Of a stretch of 64,000 bases of DNA, positions 55,822 through 64,000 are shown one piece after another. Within the stretch, counting starts at the first letter, position 1. The number at the start of each line of letters is the position of its first letter. Under the pieces are notes generated by a model that was given only the letters and a program-made list of their open reading frames with translations, was not told the DNA's origin and made no database searches. The stretch spans positions 1 to 64,000 of the forward strand of contig NZ_BAFC01000052.1 of the NCBI RefSeq assembly GCF_000248055.1, in the 5' to 3' direction. The translations under genes were made by a program, and so were the position numbers. This stretch comes from Gordonia sputi NBRC 100414 (GTDB lineage: Bacteria > Actinomycetota > Actinomycetes > Mycobacteriales > Mycobacteriaceae).

Positions 55822-56559
55822 ATGGGAAAGGATAGCGCACCGGAACCGCAGAGCGGAATCGGTGTACTCGACAAGTCCGTGATCGTATTACGGGCCGTCG
55901 CGCATGCCCCGGCCAACCTCACGGAGCTCTGCGAGCGCACCAGCCTGCCGCGGGCAACGGCCCATCGGTTGGCCGTCGGATTGGAGACACATCGCCTGCT
56001 TGCACGCAACGCCGCCGGACGGTGGTACCCGGGGCCCGCCCTGAGCGAGTTGGCGTCGAGCGCGCACGATCCCATCCAGGAGGCCGCACTCATGGTGCTC
56101 CCCCGACTGCGTGAGATCACCGGCGAATCCGTTCAGGTCTATCGCCGAGAAGGCTCCGAACGCGTCTGCATCGCGGCCATGGAACCGCCAACCGGACTGC
56201 GCGACACCGTACCCGTGGGCACCCGCTTCCCGATGAGCGCGGGCTCGGCGGCCAAGGTCCTGCTCGCCTGGGCCGAACCGTCGACCCAGCGGGCGCTTCT
56301 ACACGACAGCGTCTTCAGCGAACGCGCACTCTACGAGATCCGCCGCCGCGGCTGGGCGCAGAGCGCCGGTGAGCGAGCCGCGGGTGTCGCCAGTGTCTCG
56401 GCACCGCTGCGCGACGCCAACGGCGATGTGGTTGCGGCAATCTCGGTCTCCGGGCCGATCGATCGTATGGGCCGACGCCCCGGCGCTCGGTGGGCTGCCG
56501 ATCTACTCGCCGCCGCCGAGGCCATCCAGAAACGGTTAGTGCCAACCGCGCGAGGCTGA
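55822..56559 (+). CDS. ltbR: IclR family regulator of leuCD (LtbR-like)
   Basis: 245 residues. The winged helix-turn-helix is at about 13-70 ([41 protein letters not shown]) and the IclR effector domain follows ([27 protein letters not shown]). Divergent from leuC as in Rv2989. Predicted role is repression of leucine (and possibly tryptophan) synthesis genes. Confidence 0.9.
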   Translation: MGKDSAPEPQSGIGVLDKSVIVLRAVAHAPANLTELCERTSLPRATAHRLAVGLETHRLLARNAAGRWYPGPALSELASSAHDPIQEAALMVLPRLREITGESVQVYRREGSERVCIAAMEPPTGLRDTVPVGTRFPMSAGSAAKVLLAWAEPSTQRALLHDSVFSERALYEIRRRGWAQSAGERAAGVASVSAPLRDANGDVVAAISVSGPIDRMGRRPGARWAADLLAAAEAIQKRLVPTARG

Positions 56560-56577
56560 TTCGGTTAGCGTCTGGGC

Positions 56578-57093
56578 ATGGGAACAAACCAACGTCAACA
56601 GATCGTCATGTCCGACGCCGAGATCACCGACTTCGTCGAACGCAGTCGCACAGCAACTCTCGCGACCCACGGCGCCGACGGCGGTATCCATCTCGTCGCC
56701 ATGTGGTACGGCGTCATCGACGGCGAGATCTGGTTCGAGACAAAGGCCAAGTCGCAGAAGGCGGTCAATCTCGGCCGCGACGCGCGATGCTCGGTCCTCA
56801 TCGAGGACGGCGACACCTACGACACTCTGCGCGGCGTCGCCTTTGAAGGACATGCGGAAATCCACGACGATCCCGACCATTGCCATCGCATCGGTGTGAG
56901 TGTCTGGGAACGCTACACGGGCCCCTACACCGACGAGATGAAGCCCTTCGTCGACCAGATGATGCACAAGCGCGTGGCCGTGCGGCTCGTCCCGGCGCGC
57001 GTTCGGTCCTGGGATCACCGCAAGCTCGGCCTCGACCCGATGCCGGTCGCCGGGTCGACGGCCGTCGTCGACTCATCGGGGTTACAGGCCTGA
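56578..57093 (+). CDS. Split beta-barrel flavin/F420-binding (PPOX class) protein
   Basis: 171 residues. The barrel fold is seen in ATLATHGADGGIHLVAMWYGVIDGEIWFETKAKSQKAVNLGRDARCSVLIEDGD. The M. tuberculosis homolog in this position is Rv2991, of the F420/FMN-binding family; a cofactor choice cannot be made by eye. TAGCGT at 56566-56571, six bases before the ATG, predicts a leaderless start. Confidence 0.85.
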   Translation: MGTNQRQQIVMSDAEITDFVERSRTATLATHGADGGIHLVAMWYGVIDGEIWFETKAKSQKAVNLGRDARCSVLIEDGDTYDTLRGVAFEGHAEIHDDPDHCHRIGVSVWERYTGPYTDEMKPFVDQMMHKRVAVRLVPARVRSWDHRKLGLDPMPVAGSTAVVDSSGLQA

Positions 57094-57118
57094 CCCGCTT
57101 TCGAAGGCGCGGCAACAA

Positions 57119-57154
57119 AAAAACGCACCTCTCCGAAAGGAGAAGTGCGTTTTT
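57119..57154. terminator. Bidirectional terminator with A- and T-runs
   Basis: AAAAACGCAC (57119-57128) pairs with GTGCGTTTTT (57145-57154), continuing in an inner stem TCTCC/GGAGA with a GAAA loop. Good intrinsic terminator for both the PPOX gene and the convergent tRNA transcript. Confidence 0.88.
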
Positions 57155-57159
57155 CTTGT

Positions 57160-57231
57160 AGCCCCGACGGGATTCGAACCCGCGCTACCGCCTTGAGAGG
57201 GCGGCGTCCTAGGCCGCTAGACGACGGGGCC
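57160..57231 (-). tRNA. tRNA-Glu (CUC)
   Basis: 72 bases. The acceptor stem GGCCCCG pairs with CGGGGCT (G-U end), the anticodon loop is CUCUCAA giving anticodon CUC, and GGTTCGAATCC is the T arm. CCA is not encoded. Confidence 0.93.
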
Positions 57232-57296
57232 AAGAAACGACATCAGATGTCTCGATATTCAGTTATAAAAGCCAGGGTTTGGTGTCCCGGCTTTCG

Positions 57297-57368
57297 CTGG
57301 GGTACCAGGACTCGAACCTAGAATGGCGGTACCAGAAACCGCTGTGTTGCCAATTACACCATACCCCA
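57297..57368 (-). tRNA. tRNA-Gln (CUG)
   Basis: 72 bases. Acceptor TGGGGTA/TACCCCA, anticodon loop UUCUGGU giving CUG, T arm GGTTCGAGTCC. It is 65 bases upstream of tRNA-Glu on the same strand and probably co-transcribed with it, downstream of gltX. Confidence 0.93.
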
Positions 57369-57453
57369 AAGGTCTCGTTCTCCGTGAGGAAAACAACCTG
57401 CGATAGCCTAGCAGAGGCCGACCGGGTTACTACAAATCGCCTGGTCAGACCCG

Positions 57454-58932
57454 CTAATTGGCCACCTGGCCCGCTGCCGACCGGAGCCGTGCGAGGCTCT
57501 TGTCGCGTCCGAGCAACTCCATCGACTCGAACAGCGGCGGACTGATGTGCGATCCGGTGATCGCCACACGCACGGGCCCGAACGCCTTTCGTGGTTTCAG
57601 TTCGAGTCCGTCGACCAGCGCGCTCGTCAAGGCTTCCTGGATGGCGTCGGTGTTCCACTCGGCGAGTGAGGACAGCGTCGAGATCGCGGCGTCGAGGACC
57701 GGCCCGGCGTCGACGCCGAGGTTTTTCGCTGCCGACTTCTCGTCGATCGCGAACTCGTCATCGCTGACGTAGAGGAAGGAGATGAGCGGCCACGCCTCAC
57801 CGAGAACCTGGATGCGGGTCTGCACCAGTTCGGCGATCGTGGTGAACTGCTCGTCGTCGATCGGGTCGGTGAGGAATCCCTGGGTGACCAGGTACGCCTT
57901 GAGCCTCGCCGCGAAGTCGTCGAGGTCGAGCATGCGGATGTGCTCCGCGTTGATCGCGTCGGCCTTCTTCTGATCGAAGCGTGCCGAGTTGGAGTTCACG
58001 TCGCGGACGTCGAACTTGTCGATCATCTGCTCGAGCGTGAACACGTCGGTCTCGTGGGAGTAGCCCCAACCGAGCAGCGCGAGGTAATTGAGCAGACCCT
58101 CCGGGAGGAATCCACGATCGCGATGGTGGAACAGATTCGACTGCGGGTCGCGCTTGGAGAGTTTCTTGTTGCCCTCCCCCATCACGAACGGCAGGTGCCC
58201 GAATTCCGGGACACGCTCGGCGACGCCGATCCGGATGAGCGCCTCGTACAGCGCGATCTGACGGGGCGTCGACGAGAAGAGGTCTTCACCGCGCAGCACG
58301 TGGGTGATTTTCATCATCGCGTCGTCGACGGGATTGACGAGTGTGTAGAGAGGGTCACCGTTGGCACGGGTGAGCGCGAAGTCGGGAACGGTGCCGGCCT
58401 TGATGGTCGTCGGCCCGCGTACGAGATCGTTCCAGGTGATGTCGTGGTCGGGCATCGGAAGGCGGACAACGGCTTTGCGGCCCTCGGCGCGATAGGCCTC
58501 GCGCTGTTCGTCGGTCAGGTCGCGGTCGAAGTTGTCGTAACCGAGTTTGGGGTCACGCCCTGCCGCGCGGTGGCGGGCCTCGACCTCCTCGGGCGTCGAG
58601 AACGCCTCGTAGGCCTCACCCGCGTCGAGGAGTTGCTTCACGACGTCCTGGTGGATGCCGCGACGTTCCGACTGCCGATAGGGCGCATACGGGCCGCCGA
58701 CCTCGGGGCCCTCGTCCCAGTCGAGCCCGAGCCAGCGCAGCGACTCGAGGATCGCGTCGTAGGATTCCTGGCTGTCGCGCGCGGCGTCGGTGTCTTCGAT
58801 CCGGAAGACGAAGGTGCCCTTGTCATGACGGGCCTGGGCGAAGTTGAACAATGCGGTCCGCACCATTCCCACATGCGGTGTGCCCGTGGGCGACGGACAG
58901 AAACGGACACGGACTCCCTGCGCGCTGCTCAT
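57454..58932 (-). CDS. gltX: Glutamyl-tRNA synthetase
   Basis: 492 residues. Class I signature [10 protein letters not shown] (HIGH equivalent) near residue 14 and KKLSKRD (KMSKS). It charges tRNA-Glu, and in organisms with GatCAB also tRNA-Gln; both tRNA genes follow directly, which fits. Start ATG at 58932. Confidence 0.96.
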   Translation of the reverse strand: MSSAQGVRVRFCPSPTGTPHVGMVRTALFNFAQARHDKGTFVFRIEDTDAARDSQESYDAILESLRWLGLDWDEGPEVGGPYAPYRQSERRGIHQDVVKQLLDAGEAYEAFSTPEEVEARHRAAGRDPKLGYDNFDRDLTDEQREAYRAEGRKAVVRLPMPDHDITWNDLVRGPTTIKAGTVPDFALTRANGDPLYTLVNPVDDAMMKITHVLRGEDLFSSTPRQIALYEALIRIGVAERVPEFGHLPFVMGEGNKKLSKRDPQSNLFHHRDRGFLPEGLLNYLALLGWGYSHETDVFTLEQMIDKFDVRDVNSNSARFDQKKADAINAEHIRMLDLDDFAARLKAYLVTQGFLTDPIDDEQFTTIAELVQTRIQVLGEAWPLISFLYVSDDEFAIDEKSAAKNLGVDAGPVLDAAISTLSSLAEWNTDAIQEALTSALVDGLELKPRKAFGPVRVAITGSHISPPLFESMELLGRDKSLARLRSAAGQVAN

Positions 58933-58975
58933 GGAGGTCAGCGTATCGAATGGGCACCGACCTCCGAGCGCGTGC

Positions 58976-59800
58976 TCAGTCGCGGTGGCGACCGAGGAAG
59001 TCGATCAGCAGTCGATTCACCTCGGCAGGCTGCTCGAGATATCCGAAGTGCCCGGCCTTGTCGACCTGCGCATACTCCGCGGTGGGGATCGCATCGGCCA
59101 CTTCACGGGCGAGCTCGACAGGAAGTCGTCGATCGTCGCTGAATCCGACGACGAGCGACGGAACGGCGATGCGGCGGTACGCATCGAGTCGGTTGGGCTC
59201 GTTCGTGTGGATTCCGAGTTGCGCACGCATACCCGGCGTCATCTTCTGCTGCGAGAACATCATGACGTCGAGCCAGTCGCGGGTCGCGCGGTCGTCGGCG
59301 AGTGTGTGCGCGGAGAGGTTCTGCTCGGCAGTGATCGCCGCCTCATACTCCGGCGGCAACTCGACTCCGTTGTCGTACAGCGCGCGCTCGCCCACCGAGA
59401 AGGTCTCCTGCAGAACGGTGGTACGCCCATAGGTCGCCATCATCACCGCGCCGCGGACGAGATCCGGTCGCGCGAGCGCCAACTCCTGCGTGATCCGTGC
59501 GCCGAGGGAGGTTCCGACGACGAATGCCGGTGCAATGCCGAGTGATTCGATCAGGCTCGCGGTGTCGGCGACCATGTCGTCGAGGGTGAACCCGTCGGCG
59601 CACTCCGACGACGGCGCGATCCCGCGGTTGTCGAATGTGACGACCTCGTACCCGGCTTTCACAAGCGCGGGAACCTGATTGGCCTTCCACACGCGCCCCG
59701 GGCTGCCGCTGCCCATCACCATCGCGACCGCGGGGCCCGCGCCCGTGCGCTCGTAGGCGAGCTCTATTCCGTTGACGCGTGCCACGCCCGATCCGCTCAC
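58976..59800 (-). CDS. Alpha/beta hydrolase
   Basis: 274 residues. Nucleophile elbow GTSLGA, oxyanion [10 protein letters not shown], acid in GFSDDRRLP, His in DKAGHFGY. No signal peptide. The GTG at 59800 overlaps the stop of the FAH-family gene (GTGA), suggesting a joint catabolic role; the substrate is unknown. Confidence 0.86.
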   Translation of the reverse strand: MSGSGVARVNGIELAYERTGAGPAVAMVMGSGSPGRVWKANQVPALVKAGYEVVTFDNRGIAPSSECADGFTLDDMVADTASLIESLGIAPAFVVGTSLGARITQELALARPDLVRGAVMMATYGRTTVLQETFSVGERALYDNGVELPPEYEAAITAEQNLSAHTLADDRATRDWLDVMMFSQQKMTPGMRAQLGIHTNEPNRLDAYRRIAVPSLVVGFSDDRRLPVELAREVADAIPTAEYAQVDKAGHFGYLEQPAEVNRLLIDFLGRHRD

Positions 59801-60570
59801 GGTTTGTCGACCACCGGATTGCTCAAGGTGCCGATGCCCTCGACCGTAACCGAAACACGTTGCCCGGCAACCATCGGACCGATCCCCTCGGGCGTTCCGG
59901 TCAGGATCACGTCGCCCGGGAGCAGGGTCATCACGCGTGAAATCCATTCCACCAGCGCTCCGACGTCGTGGAGCATGAGCGACGTGCGACTGCGTTGACG
60001 CACCTCGCCGTCGAGTTCCGTCGTGATCGCGGCGTCGGACGGGTCGAATGTGGTCTCGATCCAGGGTCCGAGCGGGCAGAAGGTGTCGTAGCCCTTGGCG
60101 CGCGTCCACTGACCGTCGATCTTCTGCTGATCGCGAGCGGTCACGTCATTGGCGACCGTGTAGCCGAGGATCGCACCGGCGGCGTCGGCGGCCTTCACGT
60201 CCTTGCACGGACGTCCGATCACGATGGCGAGCTCGCCCTCGAAGTCGACACGTTCCGACGACGGCGGGCGCACGATGGGCACCTCGGGTCCGACGATGGA
60301 GGTGTTGGGTTTGAGGAAGATCACAGGACTCTCCGGCGCTTCCGAACCCATTTCGGCGGCGTGTGCCGCGTAGTTCTTCCCGACGCAGATCACCTTGGAC
60401 GCGAGGATCGGCGCCAGCAATCGAACGTCGGCCAGCGGCCACGATCTACCCGTGAACGTCGGTGTACCAAAGGGATGTTCGGCGATTTCCTTGGCGATCG
60501 AAGAGCCGTCCGACTCTTCGATCGAGACGAAAGCCACACCATCAGGACTCGCAATTCGGCCAAGACGCAT
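59797..60570 (-). CDS. Fumarylacetoacetate hydrolase family protein
   Basis: 257 residues. The metal-binding Glu are in DFEGELAIVIGR, with VGKNYAAHA, GYTVANDVTARDQQ and GDVILTGTPEGIG typical of the FAH C-terminal domain (2-hydroxyhepta-2,4-diene-1,7-dioate isomerase-like). M. tuberculosis Rv2993c is the positional equivalent. On the minus strand TAGTGT is seven bases before the ATG, predicting a leaderless transcript. Confidence 0.9.
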   Translation of the reverse strand: MRLGRIASPDGVAFVSIEESDGSSIAKEIAEHPFGTPTFTGRSWPLADVRLLAPILASKVICVGKNYAAHAAEMGSEAPESPVIFLKPNTSIVGPEVPIVRPPSSERVDFEGELAIVIGRPCKDVKAADAAGAILGYTVANDVTARDQQKIDGQWTRAKGYDTFCPLGPWIETTFDPSDAAITTELDGEVRQRSRTSLMLHDVGALVEWISRVMTLLPGDVILTGTPEGIGPMVAGQRVSVTVEGIGTLSNPVVDKP

Positions 60571-60618
60571 ACCAAGAACACTAGCGCACCCACCGCGTCC
60601 ACTCTGTGGGACGCGAAA

Positions 60619-60647
60619 TTGAGCCCGCGTCGCGTCGGTCTTAGAAT
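60619..60647 (+). promoter_or_regulatory. Predicted promoter of the MFS transporter
   Basis: TTGAGC (60619-60624) and TAGAAT (60642-60647) with a 17-base spacer. The leader of about 85 bases contains small inverted repeats (TCTCA/TGAGA; CCTGG/CCAGG) of unclear meaning. Confidence 0.6.
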
Positions 60648-60740
60648 GTGAACATCCAATCTCATTATTTGAGAGTGGCCCGAGAGCGCGACGACGCCAC
60701 CTGGTCCCCGCTGCCAGGACACACCCGAAGGAGGTCCGCG

Positions 60741-61958
60741 ATGACGACAACGTCCACCATCAGCAACGCCAGGCGCTGGACCATGCTCGCGTGCTCGTTG
60801 GTCGCCGCGATGACGACTGCGGTTGTCGTCGGAGGGGTTGCGTACCTCATTCCCGCGCTACACACCCAGCAAGGCATGTCACTCGCCCAGGCCTCTGTAC
60901 TGGCCACGATCCCGACGATCGGCCTCATGATCGCGATCGTCGGCTGGGGCACGCTTCTTGATCGCTACGGCGAGCGGACGATCCTGCTGATCTCGGTCTC
61001 CATCACCCTTGTCGGCACGTCCGCAGCCGCGATCACCGCTGCCGCCCATGCGTCGTACGTCGCGATCGCGGTCTGCCTATTTATCGCGGGAGTGGGTTCC
61101 GGCGCGGCCAACGGCGCCAGCGGCCGCATCGTCGTCGGATGGTTTCCGCCCGAATTGCGCGGCACCGCAATGGGAATCCGGCAGATGGCGCAGCCGCTGG
61201 GCATCGGCGTCTGCGCACTGACCATGCCCGTCATCGCCGCGCGCCACTCCGTCGCCGCCGCGCTGGCGGTGCCCGCCGTGGTGACCGCGATCGGCTTGGC
61301 TGCCGTGGTGTTCGGCGTGATCGATCCGCCCGCACCGTCGGCAACCGGCGCCACCGCCCCAGCGCAACGTCGAAACCCGTACCGCGAGAGCTGGTTTCTC
61401 GCACGAGTCCATGCAGTCAGCGTCTTGCTGGTGATCCCACAGCAGATGCTATGGACATTTGTACCGACCTGGCTGATCGTCGCGCGGCACTGGTCTCCGG
61501 CCGCAGCGGGCATTCTGGTGACGATCACCCAGGTGATCGGCGCGTTGGGCAGGATCGCGGCCGGTCGCTGGTCGGATGCCTGGTTGTCACGCATGCGTCC
61601 GATTCGGCTGATCGCCATCGGCGCCGCGGCGGCGATGGCGATGCTGGCCGTCACCGACTGGCTGCACACGCCGTTGGCGCCGGCGTTGATGATGATCGCC
61701 TCGATCATCACCGTTGCCGACAATGGTCTCGCATTCACCGCGATCGCCGAATACGCAGGGCCACAATGGAGTGGCCGCGGCCTCGCGATTCAGAACACCG
61801 CCCAGTACCTGGCAACGGCGGCAACCACGCCATTGTTCGGACTTCTGATCGGCGCTGCGGGATTTCCACTCGCCTTTCTCGTCAGCGCCGCCGCACCGGT
61901 CATAGCGACGCCACTCATTCCGAAAGACGCAGTCCCACAGGAGGAATTGGTCTCCTGA
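60741..61958 (+). CDS. Major facilitator superfamily transporter
   Basis: 405 residues with twelve predicted helices. The loop 2-3 motif is GTLLDRYGERTIL and the repeat in the second half GRWSDAWLSRMRPIR. It resembles CynX/NimT-like or oxalate:formate-type MFS proteins; the substrate is not known. GAAGGAGG lies upstream of the ATG. Convergent with DUF1648 gene. Confidence 0.88.
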   Translation: MTTTSTISNARRWTMLACSLVAAMTTAVVVGGVAYLIPALHTQQGMSLAQASVLATIPTIGLMIAIVGWGTLLDRYGERTILLISVSITLVGTSAAAITAAAHASYVAIAVCLFIAGVGSGAANGASGRIVVGWFPPELRGTAMGIRQMAQPLGIGVCALTMPVIAARHSVAAALAVPAVVTAIGLAAVVFGVIDPPAPSATGATAPAQRRNPYRESWFLARVHAVSVLLVIPQQMLWTFVPTWLIVARHWSPAAAGILVTITQVIGALGRIAAGRWSDAWLSRMRPIRLIAIGAAAAMAMLAVTDWLHTPLAPALMMIASIITVADNGLAFTAIAEYAGPQWSGRGLAIQNTAQYLATAATTPLFGLLIGAAGFPLAFLVSAAAPVIATPLIPKDAVPQEELVS

Positions 61959-61973
61959 GGTGGCGCCCACCCG

Positions 61974-62462
61974 TCATCGCCGATTCGGCGGGTCCCGTCG
62001 AAGGCACCATGTCGACGCGGCTATCGCCGTCGCCACCGCGACGACAAGCCCGAGGATCATGCCGAAGACGAACCACAGTGCAGGCAATGCGGCCGACGGC
62101 GCTCCGTGATGGCCGAGCTGAGCGCCTGTGACCCCGAGCATGAAGGCGACGAGGAAGACGACCAACCCGTTGATGATGGCGAGTGTCGCGGCCAACATCG
62201 GGACCGCTCGCGCGGTGCAGCTTGTTACGGCACCGACAGCCAGGGCAACAGCGACAACGACTCCGACCGTGGCACAGACTCGCGAGAAACTGTTGGTGCC
62301 GTCGACACCGTGATGACCCCAATGCGTCGCAATGGCATCCGGCAGACCGGGTCGCCAAGCGGCCAGCAGGATTACCGCGACGACGCTCATCCCGACGGCG
62401 GGCCCGACGCCGAGCGCTGCCGTCCGCGACCGGATAACGGACACGGAGCCGTTGCCTGTCAT
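61974..62462 (-). CDS. DUF1648 domain membrane protein
   Basis: 162 residues. Four membrane segments and the DUF1648 motif GLPDAIATHWGHHGVDG (P..I.THW...G..D) after the first helix. GGAGGT precedes the ATG at 62462. It is a paralog of the gene at 63188 and may be an SdpI-like immunity or membrane-stress protein; that is a guess from the domain. Confidence 0.75.
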   Translation of the reverse strand: MTGNGSVSVIRSRTAALGVGPAVGMSVVAVILLAAWRPGLPDAIATHWGHHGVDGTNSFSRVCATVGVVVAVALAVGAVTSCTARAVPMLAATLAIINGLVVFLVAFMLGVTGAQLGHHGAPSAALPALWFVFGMILGLVVAVATAIAASTWCLRRDPPNRR

Positions 62463-62606
62463 CGGCACCTCCGTAGTCTTCTCAACCGCACAGTCTCGTA
62501 ACCCGCACACCCGTAACGCCGACGTGCAGAACCAGATAGCTCGATTGTCACGCTGATCGGCCCGCGCGCCAATCCGTCGAACGCAATACGCGGGCCGTCG
62601 AGCAAG

Positions 62607-63191
62607 TCACCGACGCGAGTGTGCTTGCGCGACGCACGCATTGACCAAACCCGCGGCCTGCTGCGCGTCGGGGACGACGACGAGTTCACGGCCGCCGTCC
62701 AGTCGAGTGAGCATCAGTGCGGACCCGGATCGTAGGACGATGCCGCGCACTCCGCGCAACCGCCCGTGCACACAGAGCCGCTGACCGTACCCACCGAAGT
62801 CGCGCAATGCGTTGACCTGAGTGACTTCGGCGCGGACGACGTCACTCATGGGGACGGTGACCCGAGGCCATCCGAGTACGCCTCGCACGGCGATTCGCTC
62901 CCGATCAACAGTCACGCGGGCAGACCACAGGATCGCACTGGCCAACGCGGCGACGACACCCGGCAGCACCAACCATGGCTCCCGCAGCAGAACCGCGAGC
63001 ACGACGATTACGAACAGCACAAGTCCTACGATGATCAGTGACGTCGCCGATGTCGATACTCGCCGCTGCCACAGAAAGCGTTCTCCCACAGCGAGTTCGG
63101 CGACAGGCACATCGCCGACCGGCTCCGGTGCCGGCTGCTCCCTGCGGCGCACCAGCGCCGCGGTGATCAGCCCCACGACCAGTCCGATCAC
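62607..63191 (-). CDS. Membrane protein, C-terminal part of a DUF1648 protein (probable frameshift product)
   Basis: 194 residues from a GTG that overlaps the preceding stop (GTGA). After one short segment it has two membrane helices (SLIIVGLVLFVIVVLAVLL, LVLPGVVAALASAILWSA) and then a PH-like beta domain. The preceding frame, read without regard to its stop, continues into this one as IPAIELVVAGVIGLVVG, which would restore a usual full-length DUF1648 protein. It is therefore either half of a broken gene or a coupled second gene. Confidence 0.65.
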   Translation of the reverse strand: MIGLVVGLITAALVRRREQPAPEPVGDVPVAELAVGERFLWQRRVSTSATSLIIVGLVLFVIVVLAVLLREPWLVLPGVVAALASAILWSARVTVDRERIAVRGVLGWPRVTVPMSDVVRAEVTQVNALRDFGGYGQRLCVHGRLRGVRGIVLRSGSALMLTRLDGGRELVVVPDAQQAAGLVNACVAQAHSRR

Positions 63192-63598
63192 ACCCGCGAC
63201 GACGAGTTCGATTGCCGGAATGCGATGTCGTAGACACTGGTGATACCGCGTTGGGCGCCAACGGTACTCACGATCCCGGCGACCACGAACACCGTCAGTC
63301 CGTTGACAAGGCCGAGCGTGACTCGCAGCGGCTCCGATTCACGGATGTACCACCCCGCCACACCTCCCAGGACTGCGCCGAGTACCGCGATCACCACCAC
63401 GGTGACGACGACACCGAGCAAACTCATCGTGCCGTCGACTCCGTGCGAGTTCCAATGCGTAGCAATCTCTTTCGGCAGATCCGCACGCCAGATACGCAAG
63501 AGCACCAACGCGACGACGAGCACGGCGATGGACGGCACAGTGCCCAGCAGGACAGCTGCCACTCTCCCCGAACGGTGTTGAGACGACGGATGGTTCAT
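63188..63598 (-). CDS. DUF1648 domain membrane protein, N-terminal part
   Basis: 136 residues with three membrane helices and DLPKEIATHWNSHGVDG. It ends in a hydrophilic RQSNSSSRV that is out of keeping with the expected fourth helix, consistent with a one-base deletion near 63215. Its ATG overlaps the stop of the GntR gene. Confidence 0.68.
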   Translation of the reverse strand: MNHPSSQHRSGRVAAVLLGTVPSIAVLVVALVLLRIWRADLPKEIATHWNSHGVDGTMSLLGVVVTVVVIAVLGAVLGGVAGWYIRESEPLRVTLGLVNGLTVFVVAGIVSTVGAQRGITSVYDIAFRQSNSSSRV

Positions 63599-63945
63599 GA
63601 CATCCTCCTGGTGATTTCGACGGTCAGTTCGACTGGCCCGATTCCGAAGCGGCGGGCCGTGTCGACGAGTCGGTCGAGCGCATCAGCGAGCTCGGCGGCG
63701 CGCGACGCGTCGCCGGAGACCACGGCACCCCGACCCCGGCGCAGCTCGACCAGTCCCTCGTCGCGCAATTCTTGGTACGCGCGCAACACGGTATGGATAT
63801 TCACGTCGAGCGACGCCGCCAGATCGCGAGCAGACGGAAGCCGCTCGCCCTCGGTCAACTCCCCGCGCGCGATGCCGCCACGTACCGACGCGGCGATCTG
63901 AGTGAAGATCGGCGCGCGATCTGCGGCGTCGATGCGGATGAGCAT
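63595..63945 (-). CDS. GntR family regulator, YtrA subfamily
   Basis: 116 residues: the winged helix-turn-helix (APIFTQIAASVRGGIARGELTEGERLPSARDLAASLDVNIHTVLRAYQEL) and a short C-terminal dimerisation helix pair, as in YtrA types. Such regulators usually control the membrane-transporter genes in their own operon, here the DUF1648 genes. Transcript predicted to start at the ATG. Confidence 0.9.
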   Translation of the reverse strand: MLIRIDAADRAPIFTQIAASVRGGIARGELTEGERLPSARDLAASLDVNIHTVLRAYQELRDEGLVELRRGRGAVVSGDASRAAELADALDRLVDTARRFGIGPVELTVEITRRMS

Positions 63946-63951
63946 GCCCTG

Positions 63952-63980
63952 ATCATATATTTCTAGTTCAAATAGAACAA
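63952..63980 (-). promoter_or_regulatory. GntR promoter with overlapping inverted-repeat operator
   Basis: TTGTTC (63975-63980) and TATGAT (63952-63957), spacer 17 bases, the best promoter of the window; the ATG begins six bases after the -10. The spacer and -35 hold TTCTA-N7-TAGAA (63961-63977), a plausible autoregulatory GntR site. Confidence 0.65.
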
Positions 63981-64000
63981 CTCGCGTCGCGCGGCCGGTC

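Noticed and set aside
57160-57368. tRNA genes as a phage or island attachment site
   Set aside because: No integrase, direct repeat of a tRNA 3' end or foreign-looking genes lie nearby; neighbours are conserved housekeeping genes.
60648-60740. Riboswitch in the MFS transporter leader
   Set aside because: Only short five-base inverted repeats are present; no known aptamer features were recognised.

Overview
The window is chromosomal DNA from a high-GC actinobacterium of the order Mycobacteriales, most likely Gordonia or a close relative. The evidence is gene content and order that follow the Mycobacterium tuberculosis Rv2388c-Rv2427c and Rv2973c-Rv2993c segments, an HU protein with a long Lys/Ala/Thr tail (HupB), F420-related genes (fbiD and a split-barrel flavin family protein), OctT and GpgP of glucosylglycerate metabolism, and many genes that begin on or within a few bases of their predicted transcript 5' end. 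No rRNA, CRISPR array, prophage, plasmid origin or insertion sequence was seen.

Layout. (1) 1-11.2 kb is a sulfur block. It starts with the edge-truncated heme chaperone gene hemW, then a 29-codon cysteine-containing leader peptide with a hairpin-rich leader, then the operon sir-cysH-cysD-cysN-sirB (sulfate activation, APS reduction, sulfite reduction and siroheme synthesis). A convergent operon subI-cysT-cysW-cysA (sulfate ABC importer) ends at the same perfect 15-bp terminator. (2) 11.4-20.2 kb holds accessory functions: a frameshifted APC-type amino-acid permease, a CDF metal exporter with a TetR regulator, an M3 oligopeptidase, lepA, small membrane proteins, an alpha/beta hydrolase and a PemK/MazF-like protein. 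(3) 20.2-25.1 kb has the transglutaminase-like / alpha-E / circularly permuted ATP-grasp trio and a PAPS-type sulfotransferase. (4) 25.4-36.8 kb has rpsT and, convergent to it, a long minus-strand run proA-moxR-vWA-nadD-rsfS-gpgP-octT-degV-comEA-comEC-holA, much of it with 1-4 base overlaps. (5) At about 36.8-37.9 kb the M. tuberculosis-like gene order jumps; a membrane-anchored HNH nuclease gene sits at the junction. (6) 37.9-60.6 kb follows the second block: recG and a DAK/FakA-like gene, rpmB, an enoyl-CoA hydratase gene with bluB, thiL-gammaCA-ung, a small Lrp-type domain gene, a DUF3515 gene, gpsA, fbiD, ppk, mutT1, hupB, leuCD with the divergent IclR regulator ltbR, a split-barrel flavoprotein gene, tRNA-Glu and tRNA-Gln, gltX, an alpha/beta hydrolase and a fumarylacetoacetate hydrolase family gene. 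(7) 60.6-64 kb has an MFS transporter and a GntR/YtrA-type regulator translationally coupled to DUF1648 membrane protein genes, one of which looks split by a one-base frameshift.

How it works together. The sulfur genes form one route: SubI-CysTWA import sulfate, CysDN make APS, CysH reduces APS to sulfite, and Sir reduces sulfite to sulfide using siroheme whose iron is probably inserted by SirB. The Cys-containing leader peptide in front of sir is the most interesting regulatory candidate: it looks like a cysteine-sensing attenuator. Three reading-frame anomalies (sirB with no stop before its terminator, the APC permease, the DUF1648 pair) are either real lesions or sequence errors and should be checked together.
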